Shown piece after piece: positions 22,026 to 30,560 of a stretch of DNA of 64,000 nt. The stretch spans positions 930,001 to 994,000 of the forward strand of contig NZ_CP023315.3 in the NCBI RefSeq assembly GCF_002310375.3, written 5' to 3'. The notes under the pieces are model-generated. The model did no database searches, was not told the origin of the DNA, and was given only the letters and a program-made list of their open reading frames with translations. The first letter of the stretch is position 1; the number at the start of each line of letters is the position of its first letter. Made by a program: the position numbers and the translations under genes. Origin of the DNA: Caulobacter vibrioides. Lineage in GTDB: Bacteria > Pseudomonadota > Alphaproteobacteria > Caulobacterales > Caulobacteraceae.

Positions 22026-22138
22026 AGAGCCCTTTCCGATCTGATTGAACCAATCAGATCGGATAAAAATAGCTCTAAATCAAACACTTAGAGCGTGACT
22101 CGCGCCGAAACCGGTTCCCACTTTCGGCGTCACGCTCT
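22026..22138. repeat. Composite palindromic repeat with GANTC site
   Basis: First part: TCCGATCTGATTG-AAC-CAATCAGATCGGA (22035-22063), a perfect 13-bp inverted repeat. Second part: a 49-base palindromic block 22090-22138 starting AGAGCGTGACTCGCG, with GACTC at 22097-22101. The second block is present base for base in inverse orientation at 29233-29281. Confidence 0.82.
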
Positions 22139-22192
22139 GGGACGGCGCCGGTCTTGCGCTGGGGTTCTCCAGTAACCGAGGGAGAACGGGCC

Positions 22193-22339
22193 ATGGCGGC
22201 GGACGCGGCGATTTTTGTGTCAAAACGGCTCCAGCGAGCAGCCTTCGCCATCCTGTGTATCATTCTGGCACAGTTCGTCCTCGCCAGTTGCCAGGCCGAA
22301 CCGACGCCGATGGCGGCGCGCGAGTCCGCCGCTTTCTAG
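22193..22339 (+). CDS. Possible 48-residue lipoprotein
   Basis: A short frame starting at ATG 22193, with GAGGGAGAA as ribosome site. The product has a basic N-terminus (SKRLQR), a hydrophobic stretch (AAFAILCIILAQFV) and LASC, which matches a lipobox with Cys as the lipid-attachment residue, followed by only about 17 residues (QAEPTPMAARESAAF). This is the plan of small entericidin-like lipoproteins, but there is no recognised family. It lies between a repeat and a convergent phosphatase gene ending four bases away. Confidence 0.5.
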   Translation: MAADAAIFVSKRLQRAAFAILCIILAQFVLASCQAEPTPMAARESAAF

Positions 22340-22342
22340 AGG

Positions 22343-22750
22343 TTAGACGGGCAGCACGCCCGAAAGATCGTAGCCCGCCGCGTAGCCCTGGGCGACCAGG
22401 GTCTCGCGGTCCGCGCCCGCCAGCGCCTGGCCGATCGACCAGGTCACGATAGAACGCGTGCCCGAGCGGCAGAAGGCGAGCACGGGGCCGCCGGCCGCCT
22501 CGATCGCCGCCCTGACCGCTTCCACCTGATCCGGCGTCGGTCCGCCCCGCACGGGCGCATACAGATAGTCCATTCCGGCGGCGCGGGCCGCCGCCTCGAC
22601 GCTCGCGCTGGACGGCTGACTGGGATCCTCGCCGTCGGGTCGGTTGTTGATCACCAGCACGAACCCCTCAGCGGCGGCCCGCGCCATGTCGGCCGGGGTG
22701 ATCTGTGGGCTGACGGACAGGGATTCGGTGACGCGTCGAAAGTCGCTCAT
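22343..22750 (-). CDS. DUF442/BLH-type protein tyrosine phosphatase-like protein
   Basis: A 135-residue protein of the TIGR01244 type ('beta-lactamase hydrolase-like' phosphatase domain). Conserved parts: SVSPQITPADMARAAAEGFVLVINNRPDGED near the start and the phosphatase loop CRSGTRS (CX5R) near residue 100. In other bacteria this domain occurs alone or fused to an MBL hydrolase linked to sulfide metabolism; here an MBL gene lies 330 bases away but on no shared transcript. The ATG at 22750 fits the family; an upstream extension to 22873 does not. Confidence 0.85.
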   Translation of the reverse strand: MSDFRRVTESLSVSPQITPADMARAAAEGFVLVINNRPDGEDPSQPSSASVEAAARAAGMDYLYAPVRGGPTPDQVEAVRAAIEAAGGPVLAFCRSGTRSIVTWSIGQALAGADRETLVAQGYAAGYDLSGVLPV

Positions 22751-23358
22751 GAGGGCCAGGTCTTTAAGAACGCGCGGCGCGATGATGCCGCGCCGACATC
22801 TTCGCCAGCGCGCGGCGCCTAGGCAATGGGCGATGGCCCCATCGCCCTGCTCAAGCGGTGGTCTTTTGAGCAAGAACGTTGCTCCGAACTCCGCTCAAAA
22901 TAAAACAGAGTTGTGACAAACGGCGTTATCCGAGCAAGAAAATATCGGAAGTCAAGGTGCGGAGGGGCTAGGTTCGCGCGTTTTTCTTCGAAAAGCCGAT
23001 CCGCCGAATGGCGTTCTTTGTGCATCAAATAGCTAAGAAAAAACAATTTGATGGTTATGGGGCTACGCCACTTTCGACGTCGGCGTATCCATATCGAGCA
23101 ATGATTTTCCGAAAAGTGTTCGGCCTGTGGCGATTTTGCGACAGGGGGGCGGGGATAATGATTACTTTTTTGCAATCACAATTGACCCTCGCCCGACGCA
23201 CCCCCTAACGTCCTTACAACCGGAATAGTTTGTTCCGGGACACAAGTGATCTCGTGGTGGAGCTACAGCGGGTTTCGGCTCGAATTCGGACAAGGTCGCT
23301 AGAGGGGCTCCTTGTTCGTCTAACCGCTGCCAGCACGTTCAGAGGGGATTTGAAGAGA
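22751..23358. other. 608-base non-coding leader region before the TonB receptor
   Basis: No supported gene. The middle (about 22880-23190) is distinctly AT-rich compared with the flanks. It has an 8-bp inverted repeat TTTTGAGC...GCTCAAAA (22864-22900). The receptor start at 23359 leaves a long untranslated leader from any promoter in the AT-rich part. Confidence 0.6.
23182..23211 (+). promoter_or_regulatory. Candidate promoter for the TonB receptor
   Basis: TTGACCC at 23182, then 15 bases, then CCTAACGT resembles the Caulobacter housekeeping pattern TTGACGS-N(10-14)-GCTANAWC with slightly long spacing. It is about 150 bases before the ATG. Seen by eye only. Confidence 0.35.
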
Positions 23359-26300
23359 ATGAATTCGACCAAAAGCAGCGCCCGCGCGCGCCTGCTCTCC
23401 AAGGGCGCTAGCCGTCTGGCGCTCGGCGTGGCGCTCAGCGTCGTCGTCGCCGGCGCGGCCTTCGCGCAGTCGCAAGGCGCCCTGCGTATGACCATCACGG
23501 GCTCGAGCGGCCAGCCGGTCGCCGGCGCGACCGTGGTCGTCAAGTCGCCGTCCAGCCTGGTGACCCGCACGGGCACCACCGACGCCGAGGGCAAGGTCCG
23601 CGTCAGCGGTCTCGACCCGGCCACCAACTACACGGTCTCGATCGTGTCGTCGGGCTACAAGGATTTCAACGCCAGCAACGTCGCGGTTACGTCCGGTAAG
23701 GACCTGTCGGTCGGCTACGCCCTGGCTTCGGACGAGAACGCCGTCGAGCAGATCGTCGTGACCGGCCGCTCGCTGGCCGCCGTCGACGTGACCTCGGCCA
23801 CCGTCGGCACCACCCTGACGCTGGACGTCGTGGAATCGCTGCCCACCGGCCGTAACTATCAGAGCTACCTGCAGCTGGTTCCGGGCGTGAAGCCCTCGAG
23901 CGGCGGCAACCCCTCGTCGCGCTCGGGCGTCAACTACCGTGACGTCGGCGGCGCCATCGGCGCCTCGACCGACAACGTCTACTATCTGGACGGCGTCAAC
24001 GTCACCGACCCGCTGACCGGCACCTTCGGTTCGAACATCAACTCGGAAATCATCCAGGAACAGCAAGTCACGGTCGGCGGTCTGCCGGCTGAATCGGCGG
24101 GCGGTTCGGGTCTGGTGTCGCGCGTCGTCACCAAGTCGGGTTCGAACGAGTGGCACGGCTCGATCAACTACTACCTGCAGAACGACAAGCTGGTCGCCAA
24201 GGACAAGCACTCGACCTCGGGCGGCTTCAAGACCTATGACACCGCCTTCACCCTCGGCGGCCCGATCATCAAGGACAAGCTGTGGGTCTTCGGTTCGTAC
24301 CAGAAGAAGCACCGTTCGGACGAAGTGCTGGATCCGGTCACGGGCGCGGTTCGCCGTAACGTCACCCGAGACGACAAGTACGCTTTCTTCAAGACGACCT
24401 GGCAGATCACCGACAATGACCGTCTGACCGGTACGTTCTTCAACGACCCGGGCGAACTCAGCGGCTCGCGCGACTCGTCGGTGCTGAACAACCGCGACTC
24501 GGCCACCAAGCAGGGCGGCGACAACTACAAGATCGACTACAGCCGCACCTGGGGCGACCTGTTGATCAACGCCTACTACTACAACCACAAGGCCGAGCTG
24601 ACGACGCTGGCCGCCGACCAGTCGGTCGCGAACACGGTCAACTTCCGTGGCCCGGGTTCGACCCAGGCTCAGCGCCAACTGGGTGGCGCTGGCGCCAACA
24701 GCGAAACGCACCGCAACTCGGAAGAGTGGGGCGCCAACCTCGAATACTACCTCGACACCAACTACGGCAGCCACACCTTCAAGGGTGGCTACTCGATGAC
24801 GGACAATATCTACAAGCGCAACGCGACCGTTCCGGGCAACGCGACCTACACCTCGATCGCTGCGGCGTTCGCGGGCCGTAGCTTCCTGGACTACACGACC
24901 GCGTCGTCGGGCTGGACCGCCCGTCCGTTCGCGTCCGGTGATATCCCCCGTATCCAAGCGGCGATGTCGGCCAGCCCGAACGCGGCTTACTTCCGCGGCC
25001 TGCTGGACACCAACGCCGACGGCACGATCTCGGCGGCTGAAGTCAACGCCCTGACCTTCTCGAGCACCGCGGGCAACCCGGGCAGCCAGGTCAACGCCTA
25101 CCGCGCCCTGCGCACCGTTGACGCGCCTTACGCGATCAAGAGCGAAGGGCAGACCGCCTACATCCAGGACACCTGGACGCTGAACCAACTGACGGTGACC
25201 GCTGGCCTGCGCGCCGAGAAGTGGACCCACTTCAGCTCGGCCGGCGACAAGCTGTTCACGTTCGACTGGGAACTGGCCCCGCGCATCAGCGTCGTCTACG
25301 ACGTCAAGGGCGACGGCCGCAGCAAGGTCTACGCGTTCTACGGCCGCTACTACGACCCGATCCGTTCGGACATGGCCAACTTCGCCGGTAACCTGACCGG
25401 CCCGGTCACCGAAGAGCAGATCTACATCGGCAACCAGTGGCTGACCTTCCGCACCCGCGGCGGCGCCGTGGTTCCGGACTCGGTCTTCGGCCCGGCGACC
25501 AAGACGCCCTACACCGACGAGTTCATGGTCGGTGGCTCGACCACGGTCGGTTCGAGCATCGGCGTGTCGACCTCGCTGACCCGTCGCGTCACGAAGGACA
25601 TCTTCGAAGACTACGATCTGGCCATCTACTCGGATCCGAGCTGCACCGTGGCCACCTGCGCGGCCCTGGCTCACGCTTCGCCGGGCACGCCGTTCTACCT
25701 GCCGTACTCGTACTTCGGCTTCTCGTCGGCTCCGAACGCCAACTACGTTCTGGGCACCCTGGCGGGTGGCAAGCGCGAGTACACGGGCTTCGAACTGACG
25801 GTCACCAAGTACAAGACGAGCAACTGGCAAGGCCAGATGTCGTACACCCGCAACTGGGCGAAGGGTAACACCAACTCGGACGGCAACGCCGACTTCCAAG
25901 GCGACTGGATCGCCGTGGATCCGCGCGCGCCGAACATGTGGGGCCCGCAAGCTGGTAACATCAAGCACCAGTTCAAGGCCTACGGCTCGTACGACTTTGA
26001 CTTCGGTCTGCAGGCCTCGGCCGTGTTCAACTGGAACAGCGGCTCGCTGTTCACCCCGGCTGAACCGGTCTCGAACCGCTACTTCGCGCCGCAAGACGAC
26101 GCTTACCTGTTTGGTGGTGTCATCGACACCTACACCAAGCCTGGTCTGGTCGGCAGCGAGAAGAATCCGGCTTACTACACGTTCGACATGCGCCTGCGTT
26201 ACCAGCACGAAGTGCCGGGCCTGGGCGGCAAGGTCGAGTTCTTCCTTGACGCGTTCAACATCCTGAACAAGCAGTCGGCGACGAGCGTGCAGAAGCTGGT

Positions 26301-26388
26301 GGCCGGCGACGGCACCTACGCCTTCAAGCAAGCCAACGGTTGGGTCGAACCCCGCCGCTTCTACCTGGGCGCCCGCTACTCGTTCTAA
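23359..26388 (+). CDS. TonB-dependent receptor, Oar-like, with carboxypeptidase-regulatory domain
   Basis: A 1009-residue outer-membrane receptor. The signal peptide ends at AFAQ (about residue 35). Residues about 40-125 are a carboxypeptidase-regulatory-like domain (ITGSSGQPVAGATVVVK ... GKVRVSGLDPATNYTVSI). A TonB-box-like EQIVVTG follows near residue 130, then the plug and a barrel ending in aromatic F (ARYSF). Residues 550-561 form a full EF-hand loop (DTNADGTISAAE). The ATG at 23359 follows GAAGAGA; upstream codons do not look coding. A strong terminator follows. The ligand is unknown; similar receptors take up oligosaccharides, peptides or metal complexes. Confidence 0.92.
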   Translation: MNSTKSSARARLLSKGASRLALGVALSVVVAGAAFAQSQGALRMTITGSSGQPVAGATVVVKSPSSLVTRTGTTDAEGKVRVSGLDPATNYTVSIVSSGYKDFNASNVAVTSGKDLSVGYALASDENAVEQIVVTGRSLAAVDVTSATVGTTLTLDVVESLPTGRNYQSYLQLVPGVKPSSGGNPSSRSGVNYRDVGGAIGASTDNVYYLDGVNVTDPLTGTFGSNINSEIIQEQQVTVGGLPAESAGGSGLVSRVVTKSGSNEWHGSINYYLQNDKLVAKDKHSTSGGFKTYDTAFTLGGPIIKDKLWVFGSYQKKHRSDEVLDPVTGAVRRNVTRDDKYAFFKTTWQITDNDRLTGTFFNDPGELSGSRDSSVLNNRDSATKQGGDNYKIDYSRTWGDLLINAYYYNHKAELTTLAADQSVANTVNFRGPGSTQAQRQLGGAGANSETHRNSEEWGANLEYYLDTNYGSHTFKGGYSMTDNIYKRNATVPGNATYTSIAAAFAGRSFLDYTTASSGWTARPFASGDIPRIQAAMSASPNAAYFRGLLDTNADGTISAAEVNALTFSSTAGNPGSQVNAYRALRTVDAPYAIKSEGQTAYIQDTWTLNQLTVTAGLRAEKWTHFSSAGDKLFTFDWELAPRISVVYDVKGDGRSKVYAFYGRYYDPIRSDMANFAGNLTGPVTEEQIYIGNQWLTFRTRGGAVVPDSVFGPATKTPYTDEFMVGGSTTVGSSIGVSTSLTRRVTKDIFEDYDLAIYSDPSCTVATCAALAHASPGTPFYLPYSYFGFSSAPNANYVLGTLAGGKREYTGFELTVTKYKTSNWQGQMSYTRNWAKGNTNSDGNADFQGDWIAVDPRAPNMWGPQAGNIKHQFKAYGSYDFDFGLQASAVFNWNSGSLFTPAEPVSNRYFAPQDDAYLFGGVIDTYTKPGLVGSEKNPAYYTFDMRLRYQHEVPGLGGKVEFFLDAFNILNKQSATSVQKLVAGDGTYAFKQANGWVEPRRFYLGARYSF

Positions 26389-26415
26389 TCGAACGAGCAG
26401 TCCGCCCTGAAGTTG

Positions 26416-26449
26416 AGCGCCGGTGCGAAAGCACCGGCGCTTTTCTTTT
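26416..26449 (+). terminator. Rho-independent terminator of the TonB receptor gene
   Basis: AGCGCCGGTGC-GAAA-GCACCGGCGCT hairpin with a perfect 11-bp stem and TTTTCTTTT tail, 27 bases after the stop. Confidence 0.92.
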
Positions 26450-26520
26450 GGACGGCCTTGAGGTTGGGCGTTGGTCGGGGTGAGGCCGCGCCTGCTGCGT
26501 TCCTTCGCCGGGCCCAGGAT

Positions 26521-26653
26521 CCTTCTCCCCTTGCGGGAGAAGGTGTCGGCCGAAGGCTGACGGATGAGGGGTCTCGCGGGCCTCTCTGGATAGGGCTTTC
26601 AACCCCTCATCCGACCTGCTTCGAAGGCCACCTTCTCCCGCAAGGGGAGAAGG
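26521..26653. repeat. Palindromic intergenic repeat (CCTTCTCCCCTTGCGGGAGAAGG family)
   Basis: CCTTCTCCCCTTGCGGGAGA near the left end and its inverse near the right end bracket 133 bases containing further inverse pieces (GATGAGGGG / CCCCTCATC). It lies in the 504-base gap 26389-26892, together with two terminators and another repeat. Confidence 0.78.
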
Positions 26654-26677
26654 ATGAGGTCTAGGCGTGTTCAGCAG

Positions 26678-26791
26678 CCGTGCGTCCTTCGAGGCTCGCC
26701 TTCGGCTCTCACCTCAGGATGAGGGGAGCACGGCTGCTGAACACCTCATCCTGAGGTGCGTGCGCCTAAGCACGCCTCGAAGGACGCACGG
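26678..26791. repeat. Palindromic intergenic repeat (TGCGTCCTTCGAGGC family)
   Basis: CCGTGCGTCCTTCGAGGC and GCCTCGAAGGACGCACGG are perfect inverse ends; the inner CACCTCAGGATGAGG and CCTCATCCTGAGGTG form a second stem. Another copy is at 53838-53947. Confidence 0.8.
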
Positions 26792-26834
26792 CGTCGGCCT
26801 CTCTTCGGCGTAGCAGCCGCGCCCCATCACCCAC

Positions 26835-26866
26835 GAAAAAGCCGCCCGGCGCGAACCGGGCGGCTT
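26835..26866 (-). terminator. Rho-independent terminator of sppA
   Basis: Read on the minus strand: GCCGCCCGG-TTCGCG-CCGGGCGGC, then TTTTTC. A 9-bp perfect stem, 27 bases past the sppA stop. Confidence 0.9.
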
Positions 26867-26892
26867 CGTCGTTCAGCGGATGGGACCGTCCC

Positions 26893-28677
26893 CTACCGCA
26901 CCGGCATGTCGGCCAGCACCGAGGCGCCGCCGGGGGAGGCGCGCATGCGGGCCTTGGCCATTTCGTCGAGGATCGCCTGCGAGCGCGGGTCGCCCAGCAC
27001 CCAGGCGGCGGCCGCCAGGGTCTTGGCCGAGGTCTCCGAGACGCCGAGGAACTTCTCGAAGGCCTCGAAGGGCGAGCTGCCACCCTGCATGTGCTGGATC
27101 CGGATGTCGCCCTTGACCTTGGCCAGGGCCTTGGCCTTCTCGACGGCCTCGTAGTAGCCGCCCAGCTCGTCGACCAGGCCCAGCTGCTTGGCCTGTTCGC
27201 CGGTCCAGACGCGGCCCTTGGCGATCTCGCGCACCTTGGCGGGCGGCAGGTTGCGGCCCTCGGCCACGCGGGTGATGAAGCCGGCGTAGATGCGGTCCAT
27301 CCAGCCGGCGAACTTGGCGCGCTGCTCGGGCGTGAAGCCTTCGGCCGAACCGAAGGCCTGCGAATAGTCGCCGCCGACGTGCAGGTCCCGGGTGTCGACA
27401 CCGAAGCGGGCCAGGGCGTCGCCGATGGCGAACTTGCCGCCATAGACGCCGATCGAGCCCGTCAGGGTCGAGGGTTGGGCGATGATCGAGTCGGCCTGGC
27501 TGGAGATCCAGTAGCCGCCCGAGGCCGCGTAGGTCCCCATGCTGACCACGACCGGCTTGCCGGCCTTCTTGGCCGCCTCCAGGGACGCCAGGATCTGTTC
27601 CGAGGCCGTATCCGAACCGCCGGGCGAGGAGACGCGGAAGACGATCGCCTTGACGTCCTTGTCCTCGGTGGCGTTGCGGAAGGCCTGGGCGACGTCATCC
27701 GAATAGACATTGCTGTCGCCGCCGAACGGCGAGCCGCCGCCGTCCGTGCCCGTGACGATCGCGCCCTCGGCGCCGATCACCGCAATGGCCGGGCCGCTCT
27801 TGACCGTGGGCGGCTTCGAGCGCGAGGCGTAGTCGTCGAAATCAATGAGCTTGGCGCCCTTGCCGGCCTTCTCCAGGGCGAAGGCCTGGATGTCGCTGAC
27901 CTGGCCGACCTTGTCGATCAGCCCCTTGGCCTGGGCTTCCTGGGCGATGTAGGGGCCGCCTTCGAGCGTCTTCAGCAGCTTGGCCGCATCCTGTTTGCGA
28001 TCGACCGCGGCGCTGGTCAGGGCCGTGCGATAGACCGAACCCATCCACGACAGCGTCGATTCCCGGTGGGCGGGCGTATAGTCGTTATAGAGATAAGGAT
28101 TGACCGCGTTCTTGTACTCATAGCGCTGCTCGTACTCGGCCTTGACGCCGTACTTGTCGAAGAAGCGCTTGAAGAACATCGACTCCGACGAGATGCCGAC
28201 GGCCTGGAAGCTTGAGTCCGGCTGCATCCAGAACTCGCTGGTCGCCGCGCCCAGCATATAGGTCGAGGTGACCATGCCGGAGGGATAAAGGCCCTGGCTG
28301 TGGGCGTAGATCGGCTTCTTGCCGACCTCGCGGAAGTGCTTGAAGGCCAGGCGTAGCTCGTCGGCGGCGGCCGGGGCGACGCCGCCCTCGGGCAGGCGCA
28401 CCAGGATGGCCTTGACCTTGTCGTCCTTCTCGGCGCGCCGCAGGGTCTCGATGACCGAAATGACCGAGCCGCCGCTGTTGCCGAAGGCGGCGAACGGGCT
28501 CTTGGGCTCCTGGTCGGAAAGGCCGTTGCGCAGATCCAGCTGCAGCACCGCGTGTGACGGAACGGGCGCGGGTCGCGCCGCGCCGGCCGCCATCGCGATC
28601 AGCAGGAAGGGCACTCCGACCACGAACAACAGAAGGCCGACGAAGACGCCAGCCACGGTCAGGAAAAACTGCTTCAT
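26893..28677 (-). CDS. sppA: Signal peptide peptidase SppA, 67K type
   Basis: A 594-residue membrane-anchored serine protease that degrades cleaved signal peptides. One N-terminal membrane segment (residues about 3-30), then two ClpP-like repeats as in the long E. coli-type enzyme. The Ser-Lys pair is visible: Ser386 in YAASGGYW and Lys189 in [10 protein letters not shown]. The ATG at 28677 starts directly before the membrane anchor; an in-frame extension to 28815 adds an unlikely 46 residues. Followed by a terminator; tRNA-Pro lies upstream on the same strand. Confidence 0.95.
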   Translation of the reverse strand: MKQFFLTVAGVFVGLLLFVVGVPFLLIAMAAGAARPAPVPSHAVLQLDLRNGLSDQEPKSPFAAFGNSGGSVISVIETLRRAEKDDKVKAILVRLPEGGVAPAAADELRLAFKHFREVGKKPIYAHSQGLYPSGMVTSTYMLGAATSEFWMQPDSSFQAVGISSESMFFKRFFDKYGVKAEYEQRYEYKNAVNPYLYNDYTPAHRESTLSWMGSVYRTALTSAAVDRKQDAAKLLKTLEGGPYIAQEAQAKGLIDKVGQVSDIQAFALEKAGKGAKLIDFDDYASRSKPPTVKSGPAIAVIGAEGAIVTGTDGGGSPFGGDSNVYSDDVAQAFRNATEDKDVKAIVFRVSSPGGSDTASEQILASLEAAKKAGKPVVVSMGTYAASGGYWISSQADSIIAQPSTLTGSIGVYGGKFAIGDALARFGVDTRDLHVGGDYSQAFGSAEGFTPEQRAKFAGWMDRIYAGFITRVAEGRNLPPAKVREIAKGRVWTGEQAKQLGLVDELGGYYEAVEKAKALAKVKGDIRIQHMQGGSSPFEAFEKFLGVSETSAKTLAAAAWVLGDPRSQAILDEMAKARMRASPGGASVLADMPVR

Positions 28678-28863
28678 CGGAGGTCCTGCTTGCGAAACCA
28701 CCGACAAGCTAACCGGTGTTCGGGTTGCAACCAAATGAAGAGCGCGCAACGTTGGGGGGCTTTTATGGCGCTTGAGGCCAGACGCGAAGGCGAGCATCGC
28801 TTTCGCGACGCTCAAAGCCTTGATCTTAGGTGATTTTCCCGCCTCTGGCTGGCGGGGAGGAAA

Positions 28864-28940
28864 TGGTCGGAGTGGCAGGATTTGAACCTGCGACCCCTGC
28901 GTCCCGAACGCAGTGCTCTACCAGACTGAGCCACACTCCG
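28864..28940 (-). tRNA. tRNA-Pro (anticodon CGG)
   Basis: 77 bases including an encoded 3' CCA. Acceptor arm CGGAGTG pairs with CACTCCG; the anticodon stem CTGCG/CGCAG closes the loop TTCGGGA, giving CGG, which reads CCG proline codons. T-arm is GCAGGTTCAAATCCTGC. Confidence 0.97.
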
Positions 28941-28987
28941 ACTTGGAGGCCGGCCTTATAGGTGGGTGTTCCGGAGGGCGCAAGCGC

Positions 28988-29021
28988 CTTTTTTCAGGTT
29001 GGTCGGGAGGCCTGAAAAAAG
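28988..29021. repeat. Perfect inverted repeat between divergent tRNA genes
   Basis: CTTTTTTCAGG and CCTGAAAAAAG are exact inverse copies of 11 bases with a 12-base spacer. It sits between tRNA-Pro (leftward) and tRNA-Gln (rightward), in the region where both promoters should lie. Confidence 0.6.
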
Positions 29022-29104
29022 TTCTGAAAAGGTCGTTGCATCCGTCCGAGTCGTGAGCTATCTCCACCGCCTCGCCGGGCCCCGAGGGGTCTCGCCGTTC
29101 CTGC

Positions 29105-29178
29105 TGGGGAATGGTGTAATGGTAACACTGCGGTTTTTGGTACCGTCATTCTAGGTTCGAGTCCTAGTTCCCCAGCCA
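29105..29178 (+). tRNA. tRNA-Gln (anticodon TTG)
   Basis: 74 bases with 3' CCA encoded. Acceptor TGGGGAA pairs with TTCCCCA; the anticodon stem GCGGT/ACCGT closes loop TTTTGGT, giving TTG (reads CAA). T-arm CTAGGTTCGAGTCCTAG is perfect. Confidence 0.97.
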
Positions 29179-29232
29179 CTTCTCCTCATCGATTGCTCTA
29201 GATGCCGAAGTCTTTATAGACCCAGGCGCTCT

Positions 29233-29344
29233 AGAGCGTGACGCCGAAAGTGGGAACCGGTTTCGGCGCGAGTCACGCTCTAAGCCTTTGATTTAGAGCC
29301 TCGTTGTCGCGTCAAAACGATCCCGTTTTGACGCGCGAGGCTCT
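29233..29344. repeat. Composite palindromic repeat with GANTC site
   Basis: 29233-29281 is the exact inverse of the 49-base block at 22090-22138 and includes GAGTC (29270-29274). A second palindrome, AGAGCCTCG...CGAGGCTCT with inner GCGTCAAAACG/CGTTTTGACGC, spans 29296-29344. It fills a large part of the 301-base gap between tRNA-Gln and the adaptor gene. Confidence 0.82.
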
Positions 29345-29479
29345 AAGCGCTTGCATCCGCGGCCAGCGCGACTGCGTAGTACGGCGCACAGGGACTGCCC
29401 GCAGGTTGCGAGGGCGGTCGCGCGACGTGGGGGGAAGCACGCCCTCAGCCTGTCGCAGGGGCGATTGCGGTAAAGAGAC

Positions 29480-30556
29480 ATGATGCGGGCGACATCGAGG
29501 CTTGTGGGTTTCCTCGCGGCGGCGGTCCTGGCGATCGCCGTGGCGGCGTGGTTTGTGATGTCGCGACGGCCGCCGGAAGTCGCCATTGCGGAGATCAAGC
29601 CCACGACGATCGAGCAGGCGCTGTCCGTGGTCGGCCGCGTGCGTCCGCTGGAGCTGGTGCAGGTCGCCTCGCCCAATTCCGGACAGATCGTGCGCCTGTT
29701 GCACGACGAGGGCGACCGCGTGGCGACCGGCGATCCGCTCGCCGTGGTGCTGGCGACGGTGGAGCAGGCGCAGACACAGGTCGATGTGGCGCGCGAGCGG
29801 GCGGCGCGGGCCGCCGCCGCCGAGGCGCGGCTCAACTATCAGCGGGTCAAGACGCTCTACGATCAGGGCTTCGCGGCCAAGGCCGCGCTGGACGCCGCCC
29901 GGGCTGGTCTGGACACGGCCCAGGCCAATGTCGCGGCGGCCTCCGCCGGGGTGCGGGCCTCGGCTGAACGCGCCCAGGAGTTCGTCATCCGCGCCCCGAT
30001 GGCCGGGGTGGTGTTGTTCCGGCCGATCGACAACGGCCAGGTCGTTTCGGCGGGCCAGACGCTGTTTGAGCTGGGCTCGTCCACCGGGGTCGAGATCCGC
30101 GCCGAGGTGGAAGAGGTCTATGCCGACGCCCTGCGGCCGGGCCAGGTCGCGCGCGCGGCGCTGTCGGGGTCCTCGACGATCTTTCCCGCCCGCGTGACCG
30201 AGGTCTCGCCGCGCATCGACTCCAGCACCGGCGGGCGTTCGGTGCGGTTGGCGGCCGAGGGCGATCAGGGCCTTTCCCCGGGGCGTTCGGTCGATGTCAC
30301 CATCGTCGTCAGGCAGCGGCCCGGCGCGATCGTGATCCCTCGCGCGGCCGTGCTGGACGCCACCGCCGCGCCCAAGGTCCATGTGGTCGACGCCGGCGAC
30401 ATCGTTCGGGCGCGATCGATCACCGTGGCGCGTTGGCCCTCGGTCAACGCCATTGTCGAAAGCGGCCTGCGGGCGGGGGACAGGGTCGTTCTGGAGCCGG
30501 CGGCTGTGAAGCCGGGCGCCCAGGTCACCCCCGTCGCCGCCGAGCCGGACCGCTGA
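29480..30556 (+). CDS. Periplasmic adaptor (HlyD/MacA-like) of an ABC exporter
   Basis: A 358-residue membrane-fusion protein. One N-terminal membrane anchor (residues about 7-27), then a lipoyl-like half (SGQIVRLLHDEGDRVATGDPLAVV), a helical hairpin (about 95-165), the second lipoyl half (APMAGVVLFRPIDNGQVVSAGQTLFEL) and beta-barrel and proximal domains. It links an inner-membrane transporter to an outer-membrane channel. Four bases separate it from the permease gene, which is joined by overlap to the ATPase gene; the trio resembles MacAB or DevBCA exporters. No outer-membrane channel gene is adjacent. ATG 29480 or 29483 are both possible. Confidence 0.88.
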   Translation: MMRATSRLVGFLAAAVLAIAVAAWFVMSRRPPEVAIAEIKPTTIEQALSVVGRVRPLELVQVASPNSGQIVRLLHDEGDRVATGDPLAVVLATVEQAQTQVDVARERAARAAAAEARLNYQRVKTLYDQGFAAKAALDAARAGLDTAQANVAAASAGVRASAERAQEFVIRAPMAGVVLFRPIDNGQVVSAGQTLFELGSSTGVEIRAEVEEVYADALRPGQVARAALSGSSTIFPARVTEVSPRIDSSTGGRSVRLAAEGDQGLSPGRSVDVTIVVRQRPGAIVIPRAAVLDATAAPKVHVVDAGDIVRARSITVARWPSVNAIVESGLRAGDRVVLEPAAVKPGAQVTPVAAEPDR

Positions 30557-30560
30557 TCCC

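Noticed and set aside
22343-22873. Longer start for the DUF442 phosphatase (176 residues)
   Set aside because: The added 41 residues are Arg/Cys-rich and unlike the family; ATG 22750 gives the usual start.
23320-26331. A 1003-residue minus-strand frame opposite the TonB receptor
   Set aside because: Val/Arg/Gly-rich shadow without any family feature.
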